Origin: Sulfopaludibacter sp035606355 | Lineage (GTDB): Bacteria > Acidobacteriota > Terriglobia > Bryobacterales > Bryobacteraceae | Assembly (NCBI GenBank): GCA_035606355.1 | Contig: DATNFO010000045.1 | Location: 1-64,000, forward strand | Direction: 5' to 3' | Length of the DNA: 64,000 bases | Shown: positions 24,399 through 32,832 of the stretch, piece after piece | Numbering within the stretch: the first letter of the stretch is position 1 | Layout: the number at the start of each line of letters is the position of its first letter | Notes under the pieces: generated by a model | Database searches by the model: none | The model's input: only the letters and a program-made list of their open reading frames with translations | What the model was told of the DNA's origin: nothing | Position numbers and translations under genes: made by a program

Positions 24399-27329
24399 AT
24401 GCGCGCTCTTTGGGTGTTCGTGCTTCTGGCGCCCGCATGCGGCGCGGCGGACTTTCGCGCTTCGCAATTGAACGCGCTGGCGCAGGCCGCAGCCACTGGG
24501 CGGCCGCAGGACACTGCACAGGTCCGTGATCTTACCACCGAAGCGTTGCGGATCGAGCGCGCAACCAAGGATCCCGCGGAAGCCATCACGCTCGGCATTC
24601 TTGGCGAACAACTGTACGAAGCCGGAGAGTTCCGGGAGGCGCGTACTGTTCTGGAATCCGCCGCCGGCGTCGCGGCTGAACGTTTTGGCAAGGACTCGAC
24701 GCAGGTGGCCGATGTGGACATGAAACTGGCCGCGGCGCTCATCGCGTTCGGAGACAATGGCCGGTCGGCGAGCCTCAGCCGCGAAGCGCTAGCGGTTTAT
24801 GAAGCACGCTTCGGTCAAAAGGACTCCCACGTCGGTCGAGCTCTGTCGCGGCTCGGTTCGGCCCAGCTCAACGCCGGCGAATACAGCGGCGCGGTCGCGA
24901 ACCTGGAGCAGGCCGTGCGCATTCTGGAAGAGAGCGACGGCGCGCGCAGCCCCGCGACGGGCAAGACCTTGACGCAGCTCGCGTTCGCCATTTTCAGCAC
25001 GGGCGACGTGGCGCGCGCCCGGCTAACCGCGGAACGGGCCATTTCCATTTTGGATTCCCTCGCGGATAGCGCCGCCGGAGACGCGCAGCGCGTTATGGGC
25101 GAGATCCTTCTGGAACTCGCAGACTATTCCTCTGCGCGAGCGGCGCAGGATCGCGCGCTGCAGATCTTCGAGAAATGGTACGGCCCGGATTCGATTACGG
25201 TCGCCGACGATCTGGTGGGCATCGGCAATGCGGCCAGAGGCGCCGGGGACCTGGAACGCGCCAGGAACACCACCTCGCGCGCCGTGGCGATCTACGAAGC
25301 GCGCCTCGGGCCGGAGAACTCGCGCGTCGGCGGCTCTGTCGACAATTTGGGGCAAGTACTCGTGCTGATGAAGCAGTGGGAGGCGGCCCGCGTATGCTTT
25401 CAAAGGGCCCTTGCGATACAGACCAAAGCGCTCGGGCCACGCAGCCCATGGACTGCGAACGTCCTGCAAGGCCTGGCAAAAGTGGCTGCGGGTACCGGCC
25501 ATTACGCGGAAGCCGAGTCGCTGTTGAATGCCAATCTGGAAATCTGGCGCGAGCAACTCGGTCCGGCTCATCCGTCTACGGCTGTCTCGCTCAATCTGCT
25601 CGCAGGAGTGCTGGCGCATCGCGGCGAACGGGCAGCAGCTCTAAAAACGGCGCTGGAGGCCGCACGGATTGCGCGCGACGAAATCGCGTACACGGTGCGA
25701 AGCGTGGACGAGAGGCAGGCACTCAAATTCGCTGCTCACCGCAGCGATGCGCTCGATACGGCGCTTTCCTTGATCGCCGGGGGAGCGAGTGCGGACGCCG
25801 CCGCGGTGTGGGATGAGGCGATTCGGTCACGCGCACTGGTGCTCGACGAGATGGCCGCGCGGAATCGATCCGTGCGAGCGTCGCGCGATCCCGCGGCGCA
25901 AGAACTCATTGGCGAGGAGACACGCGCGCGCAGCGAGCTGGCGCGGCTGGCGATGCAAGGCAAAGGGACCCGCACGGTAGAAGAGTGGCGCAAGCTGCTG
26001 GGCGAAAAACGCGACGCCGTTTACCGCGCCGACGAGGCGCTGGCGGCCAAGAGCGCGGCCTACCGCGGAGTGGAGCGTGAACGCGCCGGTCTGGCGGAAG
26101 TCACAAGGGCGCTGCCGGCCGGCACGGCCCTGGTGGCGTACGTGCGCTACAACCGAATCGATTTCTCCGCCCCGGGCGATGCATCGGCCCCGGCCTATAT
26201 GGCGTTCGTGCTGAAGCAAGGGGCACGATATCCGCAGGCGGCGCCGATTGGCCCGGCGTCGCGCGTCGATGCGGAGGCCGCCAATACACGCGCGGAGATC
26301 GCTCGCGAGCGGGATTCAGAGGGGCACTCAGAGCGCCGTAGCGAGGCGTCGTACCGCGCGGCCGGTGAAGCCCTGCGGCGCACAGTGTGGGACCCGGTAG
26401 CGCGTCTGCTCTCCGGCGCGGCGGCAGTGTATGTGATACCCGATGGATCGCTGGAATTAATCAATCTGGCCGCCCTCCCAACCGGCACAACGCAGTATCT
26501 CGCCGAAGCCGGACCGTTGCTGCACTTCCTTTCGGCCGAGCGCGACATGGTCAGGAGCGATGCGCCGCGGCCGCGCGGCTCCGGCCTTCTGGCGGTAGGC
26601 AATCCCGCGTACGACACCGGCGCGACGGCTGGTGCACCTGCGCCAATGCGCAGCGCTATGGAGGGCTGCGGCGATTTCGCGCGCATCCGGTTCGACCCCT
26701 TGCCCGGGTCGGCTCGCGAAATCGAGGAGTTGGCGTCGATTTGGAAGCACGAGGGGTGGACCGCCGAAACCCTGACGGGCAGCCGCGCCACGGAGAGCAC
26801 GTTGCGCAAGGATGCCGCCGGAAAGCGGGTGATTCATCTGGCGACCCACGGCTTCTTTTTGGAAGGGCGCTGCCAGGCGGCGGCTACGCTCGCGGAAAAT
26901 CCACTGCTGCGCTCCGGACTCGCGCTAGCCGCGGCGAACCGGCGCGCGGCCGCGCGTGAAGGGTCCGATGACGGCATTCTGACGGCAGAAGAAGCGGCGT
27001 CGCTGGACCTCGCGGGCACGGAGTGGGTGGTGCTCTCCGGATGCGACACAGGCATCGGAGACCTGGCCGCCGGAGAGGGTGTGCTCGGCCTGCAACGCGC
27101 ATTCGAAGAGGCCGGCGCCGGAGCCGTAATTGCCAGTCTGTGGCCGGTCGCGGACGAAGATGCCACGCAGTGGATGGCGACTTTGTACCGTTCTCATTTT
27201 GTGGACGGCCGGGGCACGGCGCAAGCCGTCCGCGCCGCTCAGCGGTCCGCAATTGCAGCGCGGCGCGCGAAGTCGCTGAGCACGCATCCTTTCTACTGGG
27301 CCAGCTTCGTCGCTACGGAGCGCCAGTAA
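24399..27329 (+). CDS. Exported TPR-CHAT protein, caspase-like protease
   Basis: A 976-residue protein beginning with a signal peptide (MRALWVFVLLAPACGA). Residues about 30-500 are tetratricopeptide repeats of the Kinesin-light-chain type (for example AVANLEQAVRILEE, ARNTTSRAVAIYEARLG). A charged helical linker follows, and the CHAT domain fills about 700-976: the catalytic His817 in HLATHGFF and Cys882 in LSGCDTGIGDL, plus VIASLWPVADEDAT. Both catalytic residues are intact. CHAT is a caspase-clan (C14/CD) protease fold. The position directly after an ECF sigma and anti-sigma pair suggests it senses or transmits an envelope signal. Followed by a family A repeat. Confidence 0.9.
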   Translation: MRALWVFVLLAPACGAADFRASQLNALAQAAATGRPQDTAQVRDLTTEALRIERATKDPAEAITLGILGEQLYEAGEFREARTVLESAAGVAAERFGKDSTQVADVDMKLAAALIAFGDNGRSASLSREALAVYEARFGQKDSHVGRALSRLGSAQLNAGEYSGAVANLEQAVRILEESDGARSPATGKTLTQLAFAIFSTGDVARARLTAERAISILDSLADSAAGDAQRVMGEILLELADYSSARAAQDRALQIFEKWYGPDSITVADDLVGIGNAARGAGDLERARNTTSRAVAIYEARLGPENSRVGGSVDNLGQVLVLMKQWEAARVCFQRALAIQTKALGPRSPWTANVLQGLAKVAAGTGHYAEAESLLNANLEIWREQLGPAHPSTAVSLNLLAGVLAHRGERAAALKTALEAARIARDEIAYTVRSVDERQALKFAAHRSDALDTALSLIAGGASADAAAVWDEAIRSRALVLDEMAARNRSVRASRDPAAQELIGEETRARSELARLAMQGKGTRTVEEWRKLLGEKRDAVYRADEALAAKSAAYRGVERERAGLAEVTRALPAGTALVAYVRYNRIDFSAPGDASAPAYMAFVLKQGARYPQAAPIGPASRVDAEAANTRAEIARERDSEGHSERRSEASYRAAGEALRRTVWDPVARLLSGAAAVYVIPDGSLELINLAALPTGTTQYLAEAGPLLHFLSAERDMVRSDAPRPRGSGLLAVGNPAYDTGATAGAPAPMRSAMEGCGDFARIRFDPLPGSAREIEELASIWKHEGWTAETLTGSRATESTLRKDAAGKRVIHLATHGFFLEGRCQAAATLAENPLLRSGLALAAANRRAAAREGSDDGILTAEEAASLDLAGTEWVVLSGCDTGIGDLAAGEGVLGLQRAFEEAGAGAVIASLWPVADEDATQWMATLYRSHFVDGRGTAQAVRAAQRSAIAARRAKSLSTHPFYWASFVATERQ

Positions 27330-27450
27330 CGACCGGCCTCCCGGCCGGTCGCAAAACCGAAGAGGCGCGCGGAGATCGACGTGCCGACAGGAATCTTTCC
27401 TGTCGGGTCGCGCGGCGCGCCGCTGTGACCGGCCGGATGCCGGTCATTAC
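27330..27450. repeat. REP-like palindrome cluster, family A copy 2
   Basis: Palindromes at 27331-27350 (identical to that at 2245-2264), 27384-27406 (CCGACAGGAA-3nt-TTCCTGTCGG) and 27427-27445 (GACCGG/CCGGTC). They fill the gap between the CHAT gene stop and lpxD. Confidence 0.75.
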
Positions 27451-27480
27451 TGCCTCCCCGCAGCGCGATAAAATCAGCGC

Positions 27481-28506
27481 ATGCGAGTGCGCGAACTGGC
27501 CGACTTCCTGGGCGCTACCTACGAGGGCGACGGCGAAAAAGAGTTGAGCGAAGTAGCGCCGCTCGAAACGGCAGGAGCCGGCGAACTCGCGTTCGTGGGC
27601 AATCGCAAGGCGGCGGCACTGGCGGAGAGTTCCGCGGCCGGATGCCTGCTGGTTCCCGTCGACTGGCCTAGCCCGTCCTACCGAACAGTGATCCGCGTGC
27701 CCGATCCGCGCACCGCATTCGCACGCGCCATGAGCCGCTTCTACCCGACAGCCGAGCTGAAGCCGGGCATCCATCCCACTGCGGTGATCGGGAAAGAGGT
27801 CGAAATCGGCACGATGGTGCATGTCGGCCCACACGCTGTTGTCGGAGACGGCACCCGTTTGGGCGTCGCCACCGCCATCGGCGCGGGCTGCACGATCGGC
27901 AAGCGTGTGTCACTGGGCGAAGGCTGCATCCTGCATCCCAACGTAACCATATACGACAACGTGGACGTCGGCCGCGGCACGATCATCCATTCCGGCGCGG
28001 TGATCGGCGCCGACGGTTTTGGTTTCGTGTTGGATCACGGCCGCTGGCACAAGTTTCCCCAGGTCGGCCGCGTGGAGATCGGCGATTTCGTGGAGATCGG
28101 CGCCAATTCCTGCGTAGATCGCGCGGCGCTCGGCGTCACATCCATCGGCGAAGGCACGAAGCTCGATAACATGGTGCATGTGGGGCACAACTGCCGCATC
28201 GGGCGCCATGTGGTAGTGGCTGCGCAGACGGGATTCTCGGGCGGCGTCATCGTGGAGGATCATGCCGTGATCGGCGGACAGGTTGGCATCGGCGATAAGG
28301 CGCGCATCGAATCGCGCGCGGTGCTGGGTTCGGGCTGCGGCGTGCTCACTTCGAAGATCGTCCGTTCCGGAGAGACGGTATGGGGCACTCCCGCGCGGCC
28401 TCTGCGGCAGCACTTGGAACAACTGGCGAACCTCGCACGATTGCCGGATATGCGCCGCGAGCTGATTGAACTCAGACGCCGCGTGTCGGAACTGGAGAGG
28501 CGGTAG
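27481..28506 (+). CDS. lpxD: UDP-3-O-acylglucosamine N-acyltransferase
   Basis: A 341-residue enzyme of lipid A synthesis that adds the second acyl chain to UDP-3-O-acyl-glucosamine. The N-terminal uridine-binding domain (residues 1-95) precedes a left-handed parallel beta-helix built of hexapeptide repeats. The catalytic His236 lies in HVGHNCRIG, and GFGFVLDHGRWHKFPQVG is the LpxD-specific loop. The C-terminus is a helical extension ending in a Glu/Arg-rich helix. The following P-loop gene starts one base after its stop. lpxB is also in the window at 49-50 kb, but lpxA and lpxC are not. Confidence 0.96.
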   Translation: MRVRELADFLGATYEGDGEKELSEVAPLETAGAGELAFVGNRKAAALAESSAAGCLLVPVDWPSPSYRTVIRVPDPRTAFARAMSRFYPTAELKPGIHPTAVIGKEVEIGTMVHVGPHAVVGDGTRLGVATAIGAGCTIGKRVSLGEGCILHPNVTIYDNVDVGRGTIIHSGAVIGADGFGFVLDHGRWHKFPQVGRVEIGDFVEIGANSCVDRAALGVTSIGEGTKLDNMVHVGHNCRIGRHVVVAAQTGFSGGVIVEDHAVIGGQVGIGDKARIESRAVLGSGCGVLTSKIVRSGETVWGTPARPLRQHLEQLANLARLPDMRRELIELRRRVSELERR

Positions 28507-28507
28507 C

Positions 28508-29143
28508 ATGTTCGTAGCGGTCGGCGGACATTCGCGAAATATCGGAAAAACCAGCGCGGTATGCTCGCTCATTCGCCGCCTGCGCGATCGGAAATGGGTG
28601 GCAATCAAAATCACCCAATACGGCCACGGCGTGTGCAGCAGCAACGGTGAGGCGTGCGGGTGCGAAGGCGACACAGACCCCGAACATCCCTTCGCGCTCA
28701 CTGAGGAGTACGAGCCGGGCAACACCGATTCCGGCCGTTTCCTGAAAGCCGGCGCGGAACGTTCCTTCTGGCTGCGCGCGCCTTCGGGCGAGCTCGCACG
28801 CGCCGAGGGCGTGATTCGCAAGCTGCTCGCGCAAAACGAAAACGTGATCGCCGAATCCAACAGCGTGGTGGACCTGGTTGCTCCGGATTTATTTCTCATG
28901 CTGCTGGATTTTTCGTGCGCCGATTTCAAGAAATCCAGCCTGCGGCTGATGGACCGCGCCGACGCGTTCCTGATTGTGGATCGGGGACTGAACGCACCCT
29001 TGTGGGACGATGTATCGCGCGGGCTTTGGGACAGCAAACCTCAGTTTCTGGTGAAGGGCCCGTCGTATATCACACAGGAGGTCGCGGCCTTTGTACGGGA
29101 AGCTCCGGCGTTTACCGCTCCCGCGCGGTCGCAGCTCCGTTAG
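28508..29143 (+). CDS. P-loop NTPase of unknown function, MobB-like, with cysteine cluster
   Basis: A 211-residue cytosolic protein with a P-loop-like GGHSRNIGKTSAV at residues 6-18, similar in placement to MobB/DTBS-type GTPases, followed by a strand and a cysteine cluster (Cys43, Cys50, Cys52 with His60 nearby). The remaining sequence has ENVIAESNSVVDL and an alternating hydrophobic C-terminal half. It starts one base after the lpxD stop, so it is cotranscribed. I cannot assign a function. A metal- or cofactor-handling role is possible from the Cys/His cluster but is only inference. Confidence 0.6.
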   Translation: MFVAVGGHSRNIGKTSAVCSLIRRLRDRKWVAIKITQYGHGVCSSNGEACGCEGDTDPEHPFALTEEYEPGNTDSGRFLKAGAERSFWLRAPSGELARAEGVIRKLLAQNENVIAESNSVVDLVAPDLFLMLLDFSCADFKKSSLRLMDRADAFLIVDRGLNAPLWDDVSRGLWDSKPQFLVKGPSYITQEVAAFVREAPAFTAPARSQLR

Positions 29144-29414
29144 AAGCGCCAAACGGCGCTACCCGCAGAGTCTCTTGCCCACGTAGGGCACGCAGCCTCG
29201 CCAGCTCCGCTGACGCCGCTGAAAGCAGGGATGCGGCTCCTTCGGCCTGTTGTTCCATGATCCGCAACTGCGCGTGGGCGCGGGCCTGCTCGGGAGGCAA
29301 CAGCATCTGCGTATAGTAAGCACTATTTTCAATCGTGCTGAGCGGCTGACGCAGCTCATGGATTAACTTGACGAGGAGATCTTCGGCGTCGTGGGCGGGA
29401 ACGGAATTCATCAT
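29112..29414 (-). CDS. Stand-alone HisKA-domain protein lacking an ATPase domain
   Basis: A 100-residue protein consisting almost only of a histidine kinase dimerisation/phosphoacceptor domain. The H-box HELRQPLSTIENSAYY is near residue 20, followed by a second long helix (LRIMEQQAEGAASLLSAASA). There is no HATPase_c N/G-box domain, sensor or membrane segment, so it could receive phosphate from another kinase or act as a dominant dimerisation partner. The ATG at 29414 has a GAGGG Shine-Dalgarno. Its 3' end overlaps the convergent P-loop gene by 32 bases. It may equally be a decayed kinase. Confidence 0.6.
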   Translation of the reverse strand: MMNSVPAHDAEDLLVKLIHELRQPLSTIENSAYYTQMLLPPEQARAHAQLRIMEQQAEGAASLLSAASAELARLRALRGQETLRVAPFGASNGAATARER

Positions 29415-29626
29415 GGGGGAACCCTCGGAGCAGTCCGTATCATAACGCCGCGACGCGGTAAGCGCCAACATATTTTCGGGGGGAAAATTCCGGTCCTGGT
29501 TCGCGCCACACATGTAGCTTCGCTACCACGGATTGCGCTGTGAAATCGTCAATAGAGACAATGGGTTTGTCCGCGGCACCAGGATTGCAAGCGGGAACGA
29601 AGTCCCGCGAAAGGAGTCTAATTCAC

Positions 29627-31582
29627 ATGCTGCGCACGCTCGCGTGTTCGCTTTGGATCTCAACGGCTCTGGCGCAAGCGCCCCCGCCGGATCCGATGGC
29701 CGAGGCTATTCAGGCGGTTTTGAGTTCGGGGCAGAACAGCGGCCGGATGGACCCATCGCTGCGCGACAGTGCTCGCGCCGCTCTGGCGCAAGCGCCTGTG
29801 GACTCGCCGAATTTCGGGAGGTGGTCGCAAACCGTCGCGCAGTTCTACGGCAATAGTTTGCAGGCACGCCAAGTGTTGGAACAATCTCTCGCGCGGATAG
29901 GACCTCCGGAGAACGCCAATCCGTCGCGCCGCGCGCTGCTCACCTCCCTGGCGGAGTGGTGGATGCAGGATCGCAACCTGCTGCGCGCTTTACCTTACGC
30001 CGAACAATCGCTCGCTAGCGGCCCACCGAAGACGGAGACCGCGGCGGCAGCCGGACAGCAAGGGATCGTTGCGATGGCGAATAACGTAGCCAGAATGCGC
30101 GTCGGATCGCCTGGTTTCGGATTTCAACGCCTGCTGGACCTCTATCGTCAACTGGGGCGTCCGCACGATGTGGAAGCGATCGTCGGGCGATTGGAAGCGA
30201 CCGGCGCAGACGATACGGTGCTTGAGCAGATATACGAACGGCAGGGACAGTTCGACAAAGCCGAAGCCATCTTTAAACGGCAGGTCGAAAACGCGGGAGA
30301 CGATCCGCAGAGAACGATTGGCGCGCTGCAGACGTTGAGTTCGTTCTACAGCCGCACCGATCGGGTGAAGGACGCGATCTCCACGCTGGAAAAAGCCATT
30401 TCCGCCGCGGCCGATAACACTCCGTATGCCGCCCAACGCTTCTGGCTGCGGCAGGAACTGGCCTCGCTTCTCGCGCGCTCCGGCCGGACCGAGGAGGCCG
30501 ACTCTGCGTACCAGCAATTGCTGGGCGAGGCTCGTGCGCTCCAGGGAAACGTATACAATCAGGCGCTCTCCGCGTATGCCAATTTCCTCGCCGATCACCG
30601 CCGCGGTGACGAAGCCGAGGGCATGCTGCAACGCTACGTTGATAGCACCCCGCTGCAGCCGTGGGAGAAGGCGAATACCATGTATGCCATGGCGGGCGTG
30701 GCGCAGCGCTCCGGCAACGGGGAGCGCGCGCAGGAATACCGCAGCGCGGCCAGCGCCATTCAAGATGCGCAGAGTAAGGCGATGGCGCTGCCTACCGGCT
30801 TCACAGTTTCCAAGCTGATTCAGGACGCTAATACGGCGGCAAATTCGCGGAAATTCGACGAGGCCTACGCCTTGACGATCGAGGCCATCGCTGCGGCTCC
30901 GGCGGCACGCGACGGCTTCACGGTGGCGTTCATGGCAAGCAACATCGCGATGCAGTTTGCGAGCCACAAAGAGGAATTGCGAGCGCAGCAGATTTTCGAC
31001 CGGCTGCTCGCCAGCCTCGATGCGATTACGGATGACCCCAACGAGGCGGAGCAGGTGTACCGGAACTACGAGCGAATGTGTGTGCTGGCCAAGCGCTGGG
31101 ACGACGCGGGACGTGTGCTGGAGCGGTTCCGTGATGTTGTTGTCTCGACTCACGGGCCGGAAACGGGGCGGCTCGATCAGTATTACCGTTCAAAGGTCGA
31201 CCTGGCGAAATCGCGCGAAGCACTACAGGATGCGGCCTCCGCCGCGAACGAGTATCTGAATTATCAGGTAGGGCTTAGCGGCGATACCAGTGAAGCATAC
31301 CTGAGCGCGATGCAATACGCCGCGCCCGTGCTGGAGAAAGCCGGAAGGGTCAACGATGCTGTCGCGCTATACCGCCGCGAGGCCAAGGTAGTGGACCTGA
31401 CCACCGACACGGGAGACCGCCGCCGCGCCGCCGTGCGAGCCGAGGCGTCGCTCGGGCTGGCGCGCGCCGGCCAGTTTGACGAAGCGGAAGATTTGGCCCG
31501 GCAGGCGGCACAGTTGTCGGAGACTTACCGCCGGAATCTGCAAACAGTGCTGCAGATGAAAACGGCAGCCGCGAAACGCTAG
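29627..31582 (+). CDS. Secreted TPR-repeat protein
   Basis: A 651-residue exported protein with a signal peptide (MLRTLACSLWISTALAQ) and tetratricopeptide-like repeats through most of its length (for example LEQIYERQGQFDKAEAIFKR, LLARSGRTEEADSAYQQL, EASLGLARAGQFDEAEDLA). TPR arrays mediate protein interaction. No catalytic domain is seen, unlike the TPR-CHAT protein at 24.4 kb. The ATG at 29627 is preceded by AAGGAG at 10 bases, better than upstream in-frame starts. Confidence 0.85.
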   Translation: MLRTLACSLWISTALAQAPPPDPMAEAIQAVLSSGQNSGRMDPSLRDSARAALAQAPVDSPNFGRWSQTVAQFYGNSLQARQVLEQSLARIGPPENANPSRRALLTSLAEWWMQDRNLLRALPYAEQSLASGPPKTETAAAAGQQGIVAMANNVARMRVGSPGFGFQRLLDLYRQLGRPHDVEAIVGRLEATGADDTVLEQIYERQGQFDKAEAIFKRQVENAGDDPQRTIGALQTLSSFYSRTDRVKDAISTLEKAISAAADNTPYAAQRFWLRQELASLLARSGRTEEADSAYQQLLGEARALQGNVYNQALSAYANFLADHRRGDEAEGMLQRYVDSTPLQPWEKANTMYAMAGVAQRSGNGERAQEYRSAASAIQDAQSKAMALPTGFTVSKLIQDANTAANSRKFDEAYALTIEAIAAAPAARDGFTVAFMASNIAMQFASHKEELRAQQIFDRLLASLDAITDDPNEAEQVYRNYERMCVLAKRWDDAGRVLERFRDVVVSTHGPETGRLDQYYRSKVDLAKSREALQDAASAANEYLNYQVGLSGDTSEAYLSAMQYAAPVLEKAGRVNDAVALYRREAKVVDLTTDTGDRRRAAVRAEASLGLARAGQFDEAEDLARQAAQLSETYRRNLQTVLQMKTAAAKR

Positions 31583-31611
31583 GGCAGGTTTCAGCTTAAG
31601 CCCGCTGTTGA

Positions 31612-31790
31612 AGAAGTATCGACTTGCTTTTATGCCGCATTCAAACGCACTCGCATCCCCGGCAGCGTTTACCGTATGTAGTTGATGCTGCTAACGGAGC
31701 CGTGACCGTGAGGGAGCGGCAATAGGTGTATCGAAAGGCGAATGAGCGCCGCGAACAGCACTGGTTTTTTCACATCCTCGTTCGAGGACG
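31612..31790. repeat. MITE-like family B, copy 1 (inverted orientation)
   Basis: Matches the reverse complement of the elements at 41.7 and 46.8 kb: GCCGCATTCAAACGCACTCG near 31633-31660, the hairpin-loop segment GTAGTTGATGCTGCTAACGG, then CGGAGCCGTGACCGTGAGGG and GTGTATCGAAAGGCGAATG. About 25 bases of one hairpin arm are missing. It fills the gap between the TPR gene and the diguanylate cyclase, which has no other recognisable content. Confidence 0.7.
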
Positions 31791-31809
31791 AATGGGGGAA
31801 ATTGCCACC

Positions 31810-32802
31810 CTACTGACGTACGCAGTTCCGACCGCTTTCCTTGGCCCGATACATAGCTTGGTCCGCCAAGCCGACCAGCCTTCCGCTATCCCAGACTCCG
31901 CCTCGATATTCCGCTACTCCGATGCTGCACGTCACCGGCATCGTGCGGCCTTCGAGGGAAAACGGTTCGGCAGCCAGCGCGTTGCGAATGCGCTCCGCAT
32001 GCGCGGCAGCATCGGCTCCCGCAGTCCCCGGCAGCACGATCAGAAACTCCTCGCCGCCGTAGCGCCCTACGGCGTCGTAGCACCGGACCGTACTCTTCAT
32101 GCGGCGCGCCGTTTCGCGCAGGACGGCGTCGCCTGCCGCGTGCCCCGCCGTATCGTTGATGCGCTTGAATTTATCCACGTCCGCCAGCAGCACCGAAACC
32201 GGCTGACCCTCTCGCGAAGCGCGCGACAATTCCTTTTCCACCGTTTCGAGAATGGCGGCACGGTTCCACAGGCCAGTCAGCGAATCGTGCGTCGCCTGAA
32301 TGCGCAGCGCGTCGCGCGCCTCCACGAGTTGCTTCTGGAGATGGAGGATGCGCTCCCCGGCCCTCATGCGCGCATGCAGTTCATGCGGCTTGAACGGCTT
32401 AGTGAGAAAATCGTCGGCGCCCGCATCCATGCCTTCCACCAGATCGCTGGGATCGGTGCGCGCCGTCAAGAGAACAATATAGACGTAGGGCTCGCGGCCG
32501 GCGTGACGAATGCGGCGGCAGATTTCCACGCCATCCATTCCCGGCATCATCCAATCGAGGATCGCCATACGCGGCGAATCCGGATTCTGTAGGGCGGCCC
32601 ACGCCTGCTCGCCATCGGAGGCGGCGACTGTTTCATAGCCCCACTTGCCCAACATGGAGCTGAGCATGCTTCGCGCGACCGGGTTGTCTTCAGCGGCCAA
32701 TACGCGAAGCTTGTCCTCGATGTGCAAGCATCGGGCCGCCGGAAGGCTGGCCGTTACCGCTTGGAACGACTCCAGTTCCAACGTCTCTACCGGGATCTCC
32801 AC
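31810..32802 (-). CDS. Response regulator with diguanylate cyclase (REC-GGDEF, PleD-like)
   Basis: A 330-residue protein. The receiver domain (about 32-150) has the acidic pair Glu38-Asp39, phosphoacceptor Asp83 and Lys135. A helical linker leads to the GGDEF domain (about 165-325) with active-site GGEEF at 249-253 and an inhibitory-site RCYD at 240-243. It should make c-di-GMP on phosphorylation, with product feedback. The GTG start at 32802 is supported by GGAGG at 6 bases. A PilZ c-di-GMP effector is encoded at 53.4 kb. No sensor kinase is adjacent, though a lone HisKA protein lies 2.4 kb away. Confidence 0.93.
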   Translation of the reverse strand: MEIPVETLELESFQAVTASLPAARCLHIEDKLRVLAAEDNPVARSMLSSMLGKWGYETVAASDGEQAWAALQNPDSPRMAILDWMMPGMDGVEICRRIRHAGREPYVYIVLLTARTDPSDLVEGMDAGADDFLTKPFKPHELHARMRAGERILHLQKQLVEARDALRIQATHDSLTGLWNRAAILETVEKELSRASREGQPVSVLLADVDKFKRINDTAGHAAGDAVLRETARRMKSTVRCYDAVGRYGGEEFLIVLPGTAGADAAAHAERIRNALAAEPFSLEGRTMPVTCSIGVAEYRGGVWDSGRLVGLADQAMYRAKESGRNCVRQ

Positions 32803-32832
32803 GAGTTGCCTCCGATGTACTTATCGGCGGAC

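Noticed and set aside
23097..27329. Type III-E CRISPR-associated TPR-CHAT (Craspase) locus
   Set aside because: No gRAMP effector, Csx30/Csx31 or array is present, and the CHAT protein is exported; only the sigma-factor association is shared.
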